DNA from: Tectiglobus sp965215755
GTDB taxonomy: Bacteria > Pseudomonadota > Alphaproteobacteria > Rhizobiales > Hyphomicrobiaceae
NCBI GenBank assembly: GCA_965215755.1
Contig: OZ244119.1
Span: forward strand, 62,001-126,000
Reading direction: 5' to 3'
DNA: 64,000 nt
The notes under the pieces were generated by a model. That model was not told the DNA's origin. It saw only the letters and a list, made by a program, of their open reading frames with translations, and made no database searches. How positions within the stretch are numbered: position 1 is the first letter of the stretch; every line of letters begins with the position of its first letter. The position numbers and the translations under genes are program-made. This document shows positions 1 through 8,463 of this stretch, piece after piece.

Positions 1-1
1 C

Positions 2-757
2 AGTATTGCGATCCTGGTCGTTGGGATTCTCTTCACACGTTTGCTGAGGGGGATGTTCGAGCGACGATCGGCTTATGTCTTCACAAGTGCTTCAGGTACA
101 CGCGATTCAATCGCAACGGTCCTCACTTACGCGGGATTTGTCCTCTCCTTAATTGCAGCTATTTCCTATCTCGGTTTCAATCTGTCGAACCTCGCACTGA
201 TCGCTGGTGCGCTGTCAGTCGGTATTGGCTTTGGACTGCAGAGTGTTGCCAATAACTTTGTCTCCGGGCTTATACTTCTGGCTGAGCGGCCTATCAAAGT
301 CGGAGATTGGATTGTCGTAGGTGATCGCGAAGGACGCGTTCAGCGGATTAGCGTGCGGTCCACTCAGATTCGAACTTTTGATCGGTCCACCGTTATTGTG
401 CCCAATGCCGACTTGATCACTGGTCAGGTCGTCAATTGGGACCATGGCGATACTTTGGGTCGCGTTCTCATCGATGTTGGCGTTGCCTACGGCACAGATC
501 CTCGCAAGGTCATCGAGCTACTTACTCAAATCGGGAAAGATCATCCAATGACACTGATGAGTGAAGCATCGCCGCTTGTTGCGTTCGAAGGCTTTGGTGA
601 TAGTTCAATGGACTTTAGCTTGCGGGTGCTCATCTACGACATCAGGAATGTCCTCAAAGTGCGGACAGACCTGCGGGTCGCCATTGTCGAAAAGTTCAAC
701 GAAGAGAACATCGAGATTCCATTCCCGCAACGTGATGTGCATATCAAGGAATCATGA
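2..757 (+). CDS. MscS-family mechanosensitive channel, 5' end outside window
   Basis: The frame is open from the first bases, so the N terminus lies upstream and about 251 residues remain. Visible parts are hydrophobic helices, then the Gly/Ala-rich pore helix of MscS proteins (GIGFGLQSVANNFVSG), the beta domain (VGDWIVVGDREGRV, then STVIVPNADL) and the C-terminal alpha/beta domain ending IEIPFPQRDV. The family forms inner-membrane channels that open under membrane tension and release solutes on osmotic downshock. The long conserved C-terminal half fits the larger MscK-like group, but the missing N terminus prevents a decision. Two more MscS genes lie at 16.6 and 17.5 kb. Confidence 0.93.
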   Translation, partial: SIAILVVGILFTRLLRGMFERRSAYVFTSASGTRDSIATVLTYAGFVLSLIAAISYLGFNLSNLALIAGALSVGIGFGLQSVANNFVSGLILLAERPIKVGDWIVVGDREGRVQRISVRSTQIRTFDRSTVIVPNADLITGQVVNWDHGDTLGRVLIDVGVAYGTDPRKVIELLTQIGKDHPMTLMSEASPLVAFEGFGDSSMDFSLRVLIYDIRNVLKVRTDLRVAIVEKFNEENIEIPFPQRDVHIKES

Positions 758-925
758 GCGTATCGCCGACCCAGGATGGTCGGTGATAGGTGTCACGGGT
801 GACCGGGAAAGGAAATGACAGCGGAACCCAGGTACCTCTTCTACCATCAGACTGCAGCATGTAGCTTGCAGCGGTCCCGATACATGCGAGTCTTAGGTTG
901 AGACAGCTGAGTTCGGAGTTCGGCC

Positions 926-1174
926 GTGCAGCAGAAACCAAGAGTTCTTATTCTCCACGACGTGGATGGAGAAACAGTCGAGGTGAGTGCAGACGATGTA
1001 GTGGCCGTCGAAGATGCCGCCCCCAAGCTGCAAACCAGTGACAAAGCCCGGGTCATTCTTTGCGGCGTCGACACCAAGGGTGAGAGTGTTGAGTTGCTAG
1101 TTAAGGAAGCCGCCAGTGCAATCACAAGCGAGCTTGTCACGGCTAAGGCTGCCGGCAATTGGGACGGCCAATAA
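926..1174 (+). CDS. small conserved protein, paralog of the gene at 57969
   Basis: This 82-residue soluble protein starts at GTG. I do not recognise a named family. It aligns along its length with the protein at 57969-58217: both have a LHD-x2-G-x3-EV-x-AD-V segment near the N terminus, an AR-(V/I)-x-L strand in the middle and an EAA-x-IT-type helix near the C terminus. The shared pattern shows that both are real genes. No sigma-EcfG-like promoter was seen upstream, unlike most small genes of the later island. Confidence 0.6.
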   Translation: MQQKPRVLILHDVDGETVEVSADDVVAVEDAAPKLQTSDKARVILCGVDTKGESVELLVKEAASAITSELVTAKAAGNWDGQ

Positions 1175-1215
1175 GGCATATAGGCTCTTGATTGCGATTG
1201 GAGCCCCTTGCAAGC

Positions 1216-1428
1216 CTAGTGATTGAGACTGGTTTCGCCCATCTGCCTACCCCACTTGCCCGAACGCGCAGCGGTTGCCAGATCGCTCATTGACCATCCT
1301 CGTTTGAGCGCTCGCCGGGTTGCGTCTTGGTAAAATCCCTCAAGACTTTCGCCCTCGAGCCAATGGCCGCGAAGTGCGGGCAGGAATTTGTAGATGACGC
1401 GGTTTTTTTGTACATCGCTCAGCAGCAT
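1216..1428 (-). CDS. hypothetical protein, 70 residues
   Basis: The start at 1428 is chosen because GAAGAAGG lies at ribosome-binding distance on the minus strand; a longer frame to 1521 has no such site. The product is soluble and basic, with a Leu/Trp-containing N-terminal half (FLPALRGHW) and a C-terminal helix with a WSMSDLATAARSG segment. No family recognised. It is transcribed away from the LysR gene. Confidence 0.5.
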   Translation of the reverse strand: MLLSDVQKNRVIYKFLPALRGHWLEGESLEGFYQDATRRALKRGWSMSDLATAARSGKWGRQMGETSLNH

Positions 1429-1771
1429 TGTCTTACGCCTTCTTCTTTCGTTAGTTCGATTTGAAAAGGTCTCATGATCTTGGCGCTGAGGTTGGCGAGC
1501 CCTGTACAGGCACTCAACCAATCCTCAGCACTGCAGACTACGTCCATGGCCTTAAACGCAGCCTTTGGCTTTCGCCTCCAAGAACGATTGTGCTGAACGA
1601 CAGATCGGTTGGCGCTTCTTGTGTCTAAGACGGAGAGGAAGGTATCGCCAACTACAATCGGAGCATTGCAGTCGCTCGTTCCAAACGACATATCGTTTGT
1701 GTCGTTGCATTTGACAAATGAAACCTTTTGGCCTGACAAATCAAAAAAATTGCATTGAGAAAGACGGCCCA

Positions 1772-2629
1772 ATGGATGTTGATCACGCCCGGACGTTACT
1801 CGCGATCGTTGAAACTGGTAGCTTCAAAGAAGCCGCGAACAAGCTCTATTTAACCCAATCAGCAATCAGCGCGCGCGTAAAAACGCTTGAAGACCTGATC
1901 GGCAAGCGCCTGTTGGAGCGCTCCAAGAGCGGTGTCCAGTTGACCCCGGCTGGAGAGCATTTCTATCGCCACGCGACGACCCTCGTCAGGGTCTGGCGCC
2001 AGGCCTTGCTCGAAGTTGCGCTGTCAGATGAGCACGTCGACCATCTCGCGGTTGGCGCCCAAATTAGTCTTTGGGAAGGCTTCCTTCTGAAGTGGATTGC
2101 CTGGCTACAAGAAAAGCATAGCAACCTTGCGATCAACGCAAGCGTCGGTGGTTCGGGTGAGCTCATGGACCGGATTCTGGATGGTACGTTGGATATTGCT
2201 GTTGTCTACAGAGCAACCCAACGGCCCGGCCTGATCATCGAGCACGTTTTTGACGAAGAGTTGGTTCTGATTACAAGTGAGAGTAAGACCAAAGGCATTC
2301 CCGGTTCGCGTTACGCCTTTGTCAACTGGGGACCGGAGTTTGCGGGAGACCATGCAGAAACTTATCCGCCGACAAGTCATGCCGGCCTCCAGCTTGATCT
2401 GGGTGCCATCGCTATCAATTACCTTTTCGATACCAAGGCATCCGGTTATTTCCCGTTGCGCGTAGCGAGACCCTATCTCGCAGATGGTCGTCTCCGCCTC
2501 GTCCCCCGTGCCCGCCGCTTCGTCTACCCAGTCTACGTCGTCTATCCAGAAAACCACAACGAAGACAGTTTCGAGCCTGTCCTTACCGGCCTACGAGAGA
2601 TCGCGGAGGAAACCGCTGCAGCTACGTGA
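1772..2629 (+). CDS. LysR-family transcriptional regulator
   Basis: About 285 residues. Residues 1-60 form the LysR winged helix-turn-helix (ARTLLAIVETGSFKEAA, LYLTQSAISARVKTLE, GKRLLERS). The rest is a periplasmic-binding-protein-like effector domain (MDRILDGTLDIAVVY, ELVLITSES). I start at the ATG at 1772, 13 nt after a GAAAG, because the fold begins there; an in-frame start at 1718 would add 18 residues. LysR proteins regulate nearby or divergent genes with a small-molecule coinducer. No obvious enzyme gene lies beside it, so target and ligand are unknown. Confidence 0.93.
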   Translation: MDVDHARTLLAIVETGSFKEAANKLYLTQSAISARVKTLEDLIGKRLLERSKSGVQLTPAGEHFYRHATTLVRVWRQALLEVALSDEHVDHLAVGAQISLWEGFLLKWIAWLQEKHSNLAINASVGGSGELMDRILDGTLDIAVVYRATQRPGLIIEHVFDEELVLITSESKTKGIPGSRYAFVNWGPEFAGDHAETYPPTSHAGLQLDLGAIAINYLFDTKASGYFPLRVARPYLADGRLRLVPRARRFVYPVYVVYPENHNEDSFEPVLTGLREIAEETAAAT

Positions 2630-2751
2630 CGCTGATTTAGATGAATTTTTTTGAATTAAAGCTACAAAAAGATTCGTTTGCAAAGATTGAGCTTCAGGAG
2701 CATCTGTCAGTTGCGGGCTCACTAGAGTCCGTTCTCAAATGGATCTAGGCA

Positions 2752-2847
2752 ATGAAACGCAAACCCCAAAAGCCGGTTGCACCAAAACAGACAACCGTTG
2801 CGAAGCAGAGCGCGCTCAAAAAGCCAACGGCTGCTAGTTCCAAGTAA
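2752..2847 (+). CDS. possible 31-residue lysine-rich peptide
   Basis: A short open frame encodes a peptide rich in Lys, Pro, Ala and Gln (starts MKRKPQKPV), with no hydrophobic segment. Composition resembles small disordered basic proteins. The ribosome-binding site is weak and there is no conservation evidence within the window, so it may be spurious. Confidence 0.25.
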   Translation: MKRKPQKPVAPKQTTVAKQSALKKPTAASSK

Positions 2848-2922
2848 CTCACTCCTAAATTCAGGACAAACATCGATGCTCAAACAACGTTCGGCGCAGT
2901 AGCGCTGACGATCGCTCTCGGC

Positions 2923-3180
2923 TTGTGTTCTGTCCAAGCTGCGACGTTGATCAACCGCGACGCGGCTACCCATAAGATCATTGTGGTCGAAGGCGATCAC
3001 CGCCAGGAATTTATCGTTCAATCTACGCAGGAGATCCCAAGCCTTTGTCAGGTATCTTGTAGCGTTTATGTCGGTGATGATCCCGACTCATATGATGTCG
3101 CGCTAGACGATAAACTCGAAATTTTGGATGGTGAATTGCATTACCAGCCCGAACAAGAGACCAGCATCGACAAGCAATAG
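2923..3180 (+). CDS. small secreted protein, signal peptide frame apparently shifted
   Basis: The mature part (after VQA, from ATLINRD) resembles small periplasmic proteins of rhizobia with an NRD start, a central Cys pair (LCQVSCSVYV) and a C-terminal acidic strand (KLEILDGELHY). The open frame begins at a TTG at 2923, but upstream in the same frame lies a good signal-peptide core (FGAVALTIALGLCSVQA) without a start codon. An ATG at 2876 gives MLKQ in another frame, which would join this core if one base were inserted near 2887. So this is either a frameshifted gene or a sequence error. Function unknown. Confidence 0.55.
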   Translation: MCSVQAATLINRDAATHKIIVVEGDHRQEFIVQSTQEIPSLCQVSCSVYVGDDPDSYDVALDDKLEILDGELHYQPEQETSIDKQ

Positions 3181-3192
3181 CGATTAGAACGA

Positions 3193-3224
3193 CGACCTGA
3201 CAAAGGACCCTCAGGTCGCCTTCT
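3193..3224 (+). terminator. hairpin after the secreted-protein gene
   Basis: CGACCTGA at 3193-3200 pairs with TCAGGTCG at 3211-3218 around a 10-nt loop, followed by a short pyrimidine run (CCTTCTTC). It lies 13 nt after the stop codon at 3180. The stem is modest and the tail only partly U-rich. Confidence 0.5.
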
Positions 3225-3278
3225 TCAAGAGCATGCAACTTTGGCTATTACCCCTAAAGCCCTGTGGAGGTTATCTCA

Positions 3279-3362
3279 ATGACCTACGAAATCTTTGTTG
3301 CGAATATTGCGGTCACTCTTTCATTCGCCATTGTCGCGGCGATAGTCGTTGGACTGATCTAG
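3279..3362 (+). CDS. 27-residue single-pass membrane peptide
   Basis: A GGAGG lies 8 nt before the ATG. The product starts MTYEIFVANIAV and is a single hydrophobic helix (about residues 6-26, rich in Ala, Val and Ile). The strong ribosome-binding site and clean transmembrane helix support a real microprotein. Comparable short membrane peptides occur at 20398, 20731, 39757, 45740 and 63408. Function unknown. Confidence 0.5.
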   Translation: MTYEIFVANIAVTLSFAIVAAIVVGLI

Positions 3363-3459
3363 AACCGCAATGGTCTCTGTTCCACCCAACTAATCCCGAG
3401 CCATCTTTGTCGCCGGATGCGACGGACGATACTCGCCAGACTGATAGGACCTCTAAGCA

Positions 3460-3747
3460 ATGAATGTAACCCTCTCCCACAAAGCGAAGAACATCGATCG
3501 AGATGTCGCTAAGATAGCGGTCTCTCAACTTAACGAATCCGCCATCCGAAAGATGGCGAGTGAGTCGCCTGAGATCTATTACGCATGGTGCGTCGATGCC
3601 TACACGGCTCAACGCAAAGCGCGTCTCGAGTTGGAATTTCAGTCAGCGCTGCTGCGGAAGCTAAAGGGATGTGATCCTTCAAAGGCGAGAGCTTTCGTTG
3701 TGCCTGCTGCAGTTCAGTCGGAAGGCCTGCAACATGTTGGCCACTAA
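3460..3747 (+). CDS. hypothetical protein, 95 residues
   Basis: A soluble, helix-rich protein with a regular charged pattern and no signal peptide or membrane segment. It overlaps the following gene's proposed ATG by 14 nt, suggesting co-translation. No family recognised. Confidence 0.5.
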   Translation: MNVTLSHKAKNIDRDVAKIAVSQLNESAIRKMASESPEIYYAWCVDAYTAQRKARLELEFQSALLRKLKGCDPSKARAFVVPAAVQSEGLQHVGH

Positions 3748-4039
3748 GGAAGCATTCCGCGCAGTCAAAACGGGAGTGGACTTCGCTTCTCTCCGACTCC
3801 TGTTCTGGCTTGCATTGCCTATAGTAGGGCTACCTGTTCACGTGGCACATACTTATCCGGCCTCTGTCCGCAGTGCGTGCAAGCACGATTACAAGCGCTT
3901 GTGCCCTCACTATGAGCCAGGCACATCCAAGATGCGAAGCTGCATGCGGGCGAGTATCTCAGGAATTGCACCTCGCTGCTATGACACTCTCATACGGCAT
4001 GGTTACGCTGAACGACGACGTGCAATCAATGCAAGATAG
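3734..4039 (+). CDS. secreted or membrane-anchored cysteine-rich repeat protein
   Basis: The chosen ATG at 3734 gives 101 residues; a longer frame starts at 3671. A hydrophobic segment near residues 20-35 (LLFWLALPIVGLPV) acts as signal or anchor. The mature part carries one copy of a Cys-rich repeat: ACKHDYKRLC, then PGTSKMRSCM, then APRCYD. That spacing matches the GLG1/FGFR-type cysteine-rich repeat seen in many small bacterial secreted proteins. Function unknown. Confidence 0.6.
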   Translation: MLATKEAFRAVKTGVDFASLRLLFWLALPIVGLPVHVAHTYPASVRSACKHDYKRLCPHYEPGTSKMRSCMRASISGIAPRCYDTLIRHGYAERRRAINAR

Positions 4040-4546
4040 TTGATTGAAGGCGGGTAAGCTGCTCGGTGAAGCTCGATTGATTGACTTGAGAAGGCTGCAC
4101 TGCTGCCAGTCCAAACTTGGGCTTTTGGCAAGCATCTTTGAGCTTGACTAGAACCACGCCCCTCATTTCATCAATATTCTGCTTATGTTCAGGTTAGTCG
4201 GACGCCGGTGCGCTGCAGCTGATGATCGGCGCCTGCGCTGACGGTCGGCGTCGGACAAGCGTCAGTGGACGAAATCGCGGATCAGGTGTCGTGGCGTCTC
4301 AGCGCACTCTATGGGGATTTGCCGTCAGCACGAGGCCGGATTGGAGGCAAGACGTCACTGCGAGAGCTAAAGTCAGGCGGCTCATAGTGTGTCTCAAATG
4401 GTGATTTGGCGCTGTGAGGCGCCTCGGAACCTCTGTTAAGAGGGCCACAGCCATCATTTTGGTTGAGTTGGGACGAGCTTGTCGGTTGCGGCCCGTCTGG
4501 CTGCTCGCTGAGACTTGGATGTATGGCGACACTGGTTTGCGGTTCG
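4040..4546. other. gene-free stretch left of the IS91-like element
   Basis: No convincing reading frame. The right part, up to 4546, probably holds the 3' non-coding end of the IS91-like element (its transposase gene ends at 4547). IS91 ends are not long inverted repeats, so I could not place the boundary. Confidence 0.4.
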
Positions 4547-5761
4547 TCATGAGCTGTCGATCGGTTTTGGTGTTGGCTGATGCTTCGGCTCCATGCCGGG
4601 TGCGAAAGCCTCGATGATGATCATGCGGCCGCCGCATGAGGGGCACGCCAGGTTAAGGATCTGCGGTTCATCGGACTTGGCCGCAGCCTCGTCATCTACA
4701 TCGATCTCTGCCAGTGGCGGAACTTGCAATAATTTTCTGGCGCGTTCGATGTTGGCTGCGCGGCTGCCATTGGCAAGTAAGCCATAGTGTCGGATGCGAT
4801 GGAACCCTTTCGGCAGAACGTGGAGCATGAAGCGGCGGATGAACTCGTTCAACGTGAGCGTCATCGTCTTCCAACGTTCACGATATCCGGCGCGGTAGTC
4901 CTTGTAACGGAAAGCAACTTGGTTCTCGTCCGCTCGCACGAGACGCCGGTTCGATATCGCGATGCGATGCGTGTAGCGTGACAGGTAGGCAAGCACGGCT
5001 TCGGGCCCGGCGAACGGCTCCTTGGCGTAGACCACCCATTCGGTCTTGCGCATGGGGCTGAGGAAGGCATCGAATGTGGCGCGATCGGCCAACCCAGCAT
5101 GAGCCCCGTAGAAATTGAGCCGTCCGTCGTCGTGCGCCTTGACGAGCATCTCCAGAAACAGGCGCCGGAACAGCCGTGAGAGCAAACGCACTGGCAGAAA
5201 GAAGTTGGGCCGGCATGAGATCCATCGTGTGTTGTCGAATGATATCCCGCCGCCCGGTATAATCATGTGCACATGCGGGTGATGCGTCATCGCCGAACCC
5301 CACGTGTGCAACACGGAAGTGATACCGACCTTGGCTCCGAGGTGCTTTGGATCGGCGGCAATGGTCAGTGTCGTCTCGGCGCTTGCCTTGAACAGCAGAT
5401 CGTACATGACGCGCTTGTTCTGTAGCGCAAGATCCGCGATCTGAGCGGGCAACGTGAAGACAACATGGAAGTATCCGACCGGCAGCAGTTCGGCTTCACG
5501 CGCTTCGAGCCAGTCACGTGCCGCTGTTGCCTGACACTTGGGACAGTGCCGGTTGCGGCAACTGTTGTAGGCAATGTGCATGTGACCGCAACTGTCGTTC
5601 TCACAGCGCGCAACATGACCGCCGAGCGCTGACGTGCGGCAGCGCTCGATCGCTGACATCACTTTCATCTGGTCGAGACTGACGTGGTCGCGGTTGACAT
5701 CGCGCCATGCGGCTCCGTGATCACGGAAGATATCCGCGATCTCCAACTGGGGACGGGCCAC
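4547..5761 (-). CDS. IS91-family rolling-circle transposase
   Basis: 404 residues, full length for the family. Residues 40-76 carry the N-terminal zinc-binding cluster (CENDSCGHMH, CRNRHCPKCQ). The HUH metal-binding motif is HPHVH at 161-165. The catalytic tyrosine region is YLSRYTHR at about 259-266 (Y259, Y263). A C-terminal CPSCGG forms half of a second zinc ribbon. The enzyme nicks and joins single-stranded DNA. All key residues are present, so it may be active. Confidence 0.93.
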   Translation of the reverse strand: MARPQLEIADIFRDHGAAWRDVNRDHVSLDQMKVMSAIERCRTSALGGHVARCENDSCGHMHIAYNSCRNRHCPKCQATAARDWLEAREAELLPVGYFHVVFTLPAQIADLALQNKRVMYDLLFKASAETTLTIAADPKHLGAKVGITSVLHTWGSAMTHHPHVHMIIPGGGISFDNTRWISCRPNFFLPVRLLSRLFRRLFLEMLVKAHDDGRLNFYGAHAGLADRATFDAFLSPMRKTEWVVYAKEPFAGPEAVLAYLSRYTHRIAISNRRLVRADENQVAFRYKDYRAGYRERWKTMTLTLNEFIRRFMLHVLPKGFHRIRHYGLLANGSRAANIERARKLLQVPPLAEIDVDDEAAAKSDEPQILNLACPSCGGRMIIIEAFAPGMEPKHQPTPKPIDSS

Positions 5762-5773
5762 CGTCGATGCGAC

Positions 5774-6697
5774 TTAAGTCTTCGGCTTCGCCTTCTTGCG
5801 TTTGCGTCCTTTGGTCGGGGAATCTCCCAGCAGATCGATGGGACTGCTCAACCCGGCGATCAGACCGTTGGCAACTCGCGTATAACGCGCTGTCGACATT
5901 GGATTGGCATGTCCGAGCAGCGCCTGGATCACGCGCACATCGACGCCGGCTTCGAGGAGATGCGTTGCAAAGGAGTGACGTAACGTTCGAGTGTTCACCG
6001 GCTTGGTGATGCCGGCCTCCTGACGCGCCTCATGAAACAACCGGTTGAGCTGACGTGTGGTCATTGGCCCGGCCCGACCTGGAAACAGATAACGCTGCTC
6101 AGGCCGGATGCCGGTGTCATGCCGTCTTGATCGTTCTGGCCAATACTGGCGCAGAAGGTCAAGTAGGCCATCGGACAGCATGACATGGCGGTCCTTACGA
6201 CCTTTGGACTGGATAATGCGAATGATACCCTGACCGCTGTCGATATCGCCGACCGTTACACGGCACACTTCGCCAGCTCTGAGACCACAGCCATAAGCCA
6301 GCGACAGCATCGCCTTTGCTTTGAGGGTCTTGGCGGAACCGAGCAATGCCGTGATCTCCTCTCGACTCATCACCGGTGGCAGCTTCTGTGGCTCACCGAC
6401 ATAGAAGATCTCGGCGACAAGGTCGTGCCGCCGCAGAGTCGTGCGAAACAGGAACTTGACGCCGGACATGACCATGTTGCGGGTCTGATTGCTGGTGTCA
6501 CTTGCTGAGAGGTGAAGCTGGAATTGTCGTACATCTTCAGGCGATGCCGTATCCGGTGAGCGCCCAAGCCACTTGGCGAAGCGACGGCAACTCCTGATAT
6601 GGCCAGTCTGTGTCTTGGCCTGTAGGCCTCGCGCCGTCATATCCTCAATCATGCGCGCTTGGAGTGGAGAGATTGGCCGTTTGACTTTGTTACTCAT
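5774..6697 (-). CDS. tyrosine recombinase/integrase of the IS91-like element
   Basis: 307 residues: an N-terminal SAM-like core-binding domain (about 10-95) and a C-terminal catalytic domain. Catalytic residues visible are R140 (GCGLRAGE), K165 (SKGRKDR), R240 (TLRHSF), H263 (LLGHAN) and Y272 (ARYTRV). The HxxR histidine three residues before R240 is Arg (R237), a variation some family members tolerate. The lysine-rich tail (GRKRKKAKPKT) may bind DNA. It lies directly upstream of the transposase. Confidence 0.92.
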   Translation of the reverse strand: MSNKVKRPISPLQARMIEDMTARGLQAKTQTGHIRSCRRFAKWLGRSPDTASPEDVRQFQLHLSASDTSNQTRNMVMSGVKFLFRTTLRRHDLVAEIFYVGEPQKLPPVMSREEITALLGSAKTLKAKAMLSLAYGCGLRAGEVCRVTVGDIDSGQGIIRIIQSKGRKDRHVMLSDGLLDLLRQYWPERSRRHDTGIRPEQRYLFPGRAGPMTTRQLNRLFHEARQEAGITKPVNTRTLRHSFATHLLEAGVDVRVIQALLGHANPMSTARYTRVANGLIAGLSSPIDLLGDSPTKGRKRKKAKPKT

Positions 6698-6709
6698 GAG
6701 AAAACTCCT

Positions 6710-6746
6710 GTCCTGAAGTGAGGTTCAAAACCCCGATCTTCAGGAC
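6710..6746. repeat. inverted repeat upstream of the recombinase gene
   Basis: GTCCTGAAG at 6710-6718 is the reverse complement of CTTCAGGAC at 6738-6746, with a 19-nt loop. It sits 12 nt before the recombinase start, in the leader. It could be an element end structure, an attenuator or an operator. Confidence 0.5.
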
Positions 6747-7399
6747 GGCGCTCTCTCGGCCATTGATGTAGTCTCAGTTGTGGTTACCGGTGACGACCAC
6801 CGGACCCGCCGCGGGCGATATCGCGTAGCGATTTAGTCCGTTTGATCAAAGCGACGGTCGCTTGAGCCTGGGATGCTGCCCTGAGTGTGTCCGCTTTCGG
6901 GTCGGCAATCGATTTCGGCAGCTTGGGAGATCCCGAAATGTTCTCTTGGCCGAAGACGGCGGCTTTCTCTGCATATCAACAATTTAATCAGGGCTACAGA
7001 ACCCATCCTTAGTGTTTTCAGCTACTTGTCATCCCGAAATTGAAATCCTCCGGAGCCACCACCGCTCGCACAGCCACTGGAGCGGTGGTGCTTTAGAGGG
7101 ATGCATCCCTTTGGTGGGCCGAAGCAAGCATAGATCAAGGTTCAGTGCTCTTCTTCGTATAGGTTTTGGTTGGCGGACCAGTTTCCCAGCCCACCAGCGT
7201 CTTCTAGAGAGAAAAGGTGACCGATGCCGAGATACGCGGTCGTAGTCCTCTGCGCGAGCGGCGGCGTGTGGCGGTAGATCGCCGACGCACCGGTCGTTTC
7301 CGGATACTTGATCTGCGGCGCGTGCTCCGGTACGAGCGACTTGACTTCTTTGGCTTAGAGAAGAACATGATGGGATCCTTGCTGATAGTTGCGTGTGGC
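6747..7399. other. gene-free stretch between the IS91-like element and the HTH gene
   Basis: No open frame here has codon structure or a ribosome-binding site that convinces. It contains the strong hairpin at 7057-7090. It may hold the right end of the IS91-like element and remnants of the older mobile region. Confidence 0.4.
7057..7090. repeat. perfect 11-bp inverted repeat
   Basis: CACCACCGCTC at 7057-7067 pairs perfectly with GAGCGGTGGTG at 7080-7090 around a 12-nt loop. It is not followed by a clear T-run in either direction. It lies about 310 nt past the stop of the minus-strand HTH gene. Terminator or recombination site are both possible. Confidence 0.5.
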
Positions 7400-7639
7400 T
7401 TAGTTTTCGAGCGTCGACTGATACAACTGCCCGGCTAAATACCGGTCCAGCTCCTCCTGTCGGTACCGTACGGCCCGACCAAGTTTCAGATACTTCGGAC
7501 CAAAGCCGTAACATCGCCATTTGTTCAAAGTTGAAACTGACAGGCCGACATAGTTCGCTGCTTGTCGGGTGGTCAGAACGACCACTTCTGCCGGCAAGGT
7601 AGATCTGGGCGAGCCGTGCTTTTCTTTGGTGAGTTGCAT
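7400..7639 (-). CDS. small helix-turn-helix protein, excisionase/AlpA-like
   Basis: About 79 residues from the ATG at 7639, chosen because GGAGA lies 8 nt before it; an ATG at 7654 is an alternative. It carries the MerR-like winged helix of excisionase/AlpA proteins: LTTRQAANYVGLSVSTLNKW, then KYLKLGRAVRYRQEELDRYL. Such proteins bind attachment sites or promoters of integrated elements. It is the last gene of the minus-strand block with the recombinase fragment and coupling-ATPase remnant, consistent with a degraded integrative element. Confidence 0.85.
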   Translation of the reverse strand: MQLTKEKHGSPRSTLPAEVVVLTTRQAANYVGLSVSTLNKWRCYGFGPKYLKLGRAVRYRQEELDRYLAGQLYQSTLEN

Positions 7640-7830
7640 ATCCGCGTTCTCCATCGTTGTGTGTTGCAATGGAGTGAAGATGTCGTCATCAGAACGGAAT
7701 TGCCACGGCAACAAGGGCACTTGTGACCCTCTAATGTGCCCTGATTCATTCAGGTCTGGTCGCACGACCGCCATACTTGGATCAAGTGCCCGAAACGCCA
7801 GAAAATACGGGCCCTTGTTGTCAACGTTTC

Positions 7831-8463
7831 CTATAACTCAAAAAGGACAAACGTGACCTTCTTGCCATCAATAATGATGCGCTCGGCGCTCTGCTCTATG
7901 AACTGACGACGGGTTTCAAAAGAGGCTGTAGCCCACAAGGATGTTAGGTTAGACCTATCCAGCGTTTGATCGGTCACGAGCCACTCGGCCACTTGATGTA
8001 GGTACAGGGCTTCCAGATCAACACTAGGAATTTTCAAGCGGCAAGTGGCACAGACATACTTGCTTGTGTTGCTCGGCACATACATTTTTGCGTTGCACTG
8101 ACAGTGAACCAGACCAGCAAAGAGATGTGAGACCTTGCGGCGTGCCGGTCCTTCGCTGCGCTGCTTTTTGAGAATCTCATTGCATTGCTGCCAAAGCTCA
8201 GCGGGAACCAAGGCGTCTGCAATATCCGGAATGCCTTTGGCAGCCTCTTCGGTCAAAAGCCGTCCAATGGTTGTCCCGTTGAACTCGGCTCCACTGCGCG
8301 TGCGATGACCATCCGCGTTTAAGATCATGGCGACGGTTTTCTTGCGCTGATGCTCCGAGAACAGCTCAAAAATGTATCGGCGTATCGGTGCCTCATCCGG
8401 GTGAGCCACCAAGCGACCATCTAGTCGCTGAAAGCCAAAACTGGCCGGTCCAAGCCTGGTCAT
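7831..8463 (-). CDS. serine recombinase lacking the catalytic domain (Recombinase plus zinc ribbon)
   Basis: 210 residues. The protein starts exactly at the DNA-binding Recombinase domain of large serine recombinases (SFGFQRLDGRLVAHPDEAPI, about 8-70). It continues with a zinc ribbon (HCQC ... CATC, about 118-141) and a C-terminal helical part. The N-terminal resolvase domain with the catalytic serine is absent. Its ATG overlaps the stop of the upstream gene (ATGA), so it is translationally coupled to the coupling-ATPase remnant. It cannot cut DNA alone; it may be a relic, or the DNA-binding half of a split enzyme. Confidence 0.8.
   Translation of the reverse strand: MTRLGPASFGFQRLDGRLVAHPDEAPIRRYIFELFSEHQRKKTVAMILNADGHRTRSGAEFNGTTIGRLLTEEAAKGIPDIADALVPAELWQQCNEILKKQRSEGPARRKVSHLFAGLVHCQCNAKMYVPSNTSKYVCATCRLKIPSVDLEALYLHQVAEWLVTDQTLDRSNLTSLWATASFETRRQFIEQSAERIIIDGKKVTFVLFEL

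Larger units (their letters stand above)
4547..6746 (-). mobile_element. IS91-like element with tyrosine recombinase gene (ends approximate)
   Basis: The transposase and recombinase genes are on the same strand, 12 nt apart, and form one unit; the recombinase is transcribed first. Linked tyrosine recombinase genes occur in some IS91-like elements. Limits are set by the stop codon at 4547 and the inverted repeat ending at 6746; the true ends may lie further out. IS91 elements move by rolling-circle transposition and make no target duplication. Confidence 0.7.

Noticed and set aside
4222..4646. Short frames left of the IS91-like transposase
   Set aside because: Arg/Ser-rich shadows without ribosome-binding sites in the probable non-coding end of the element.
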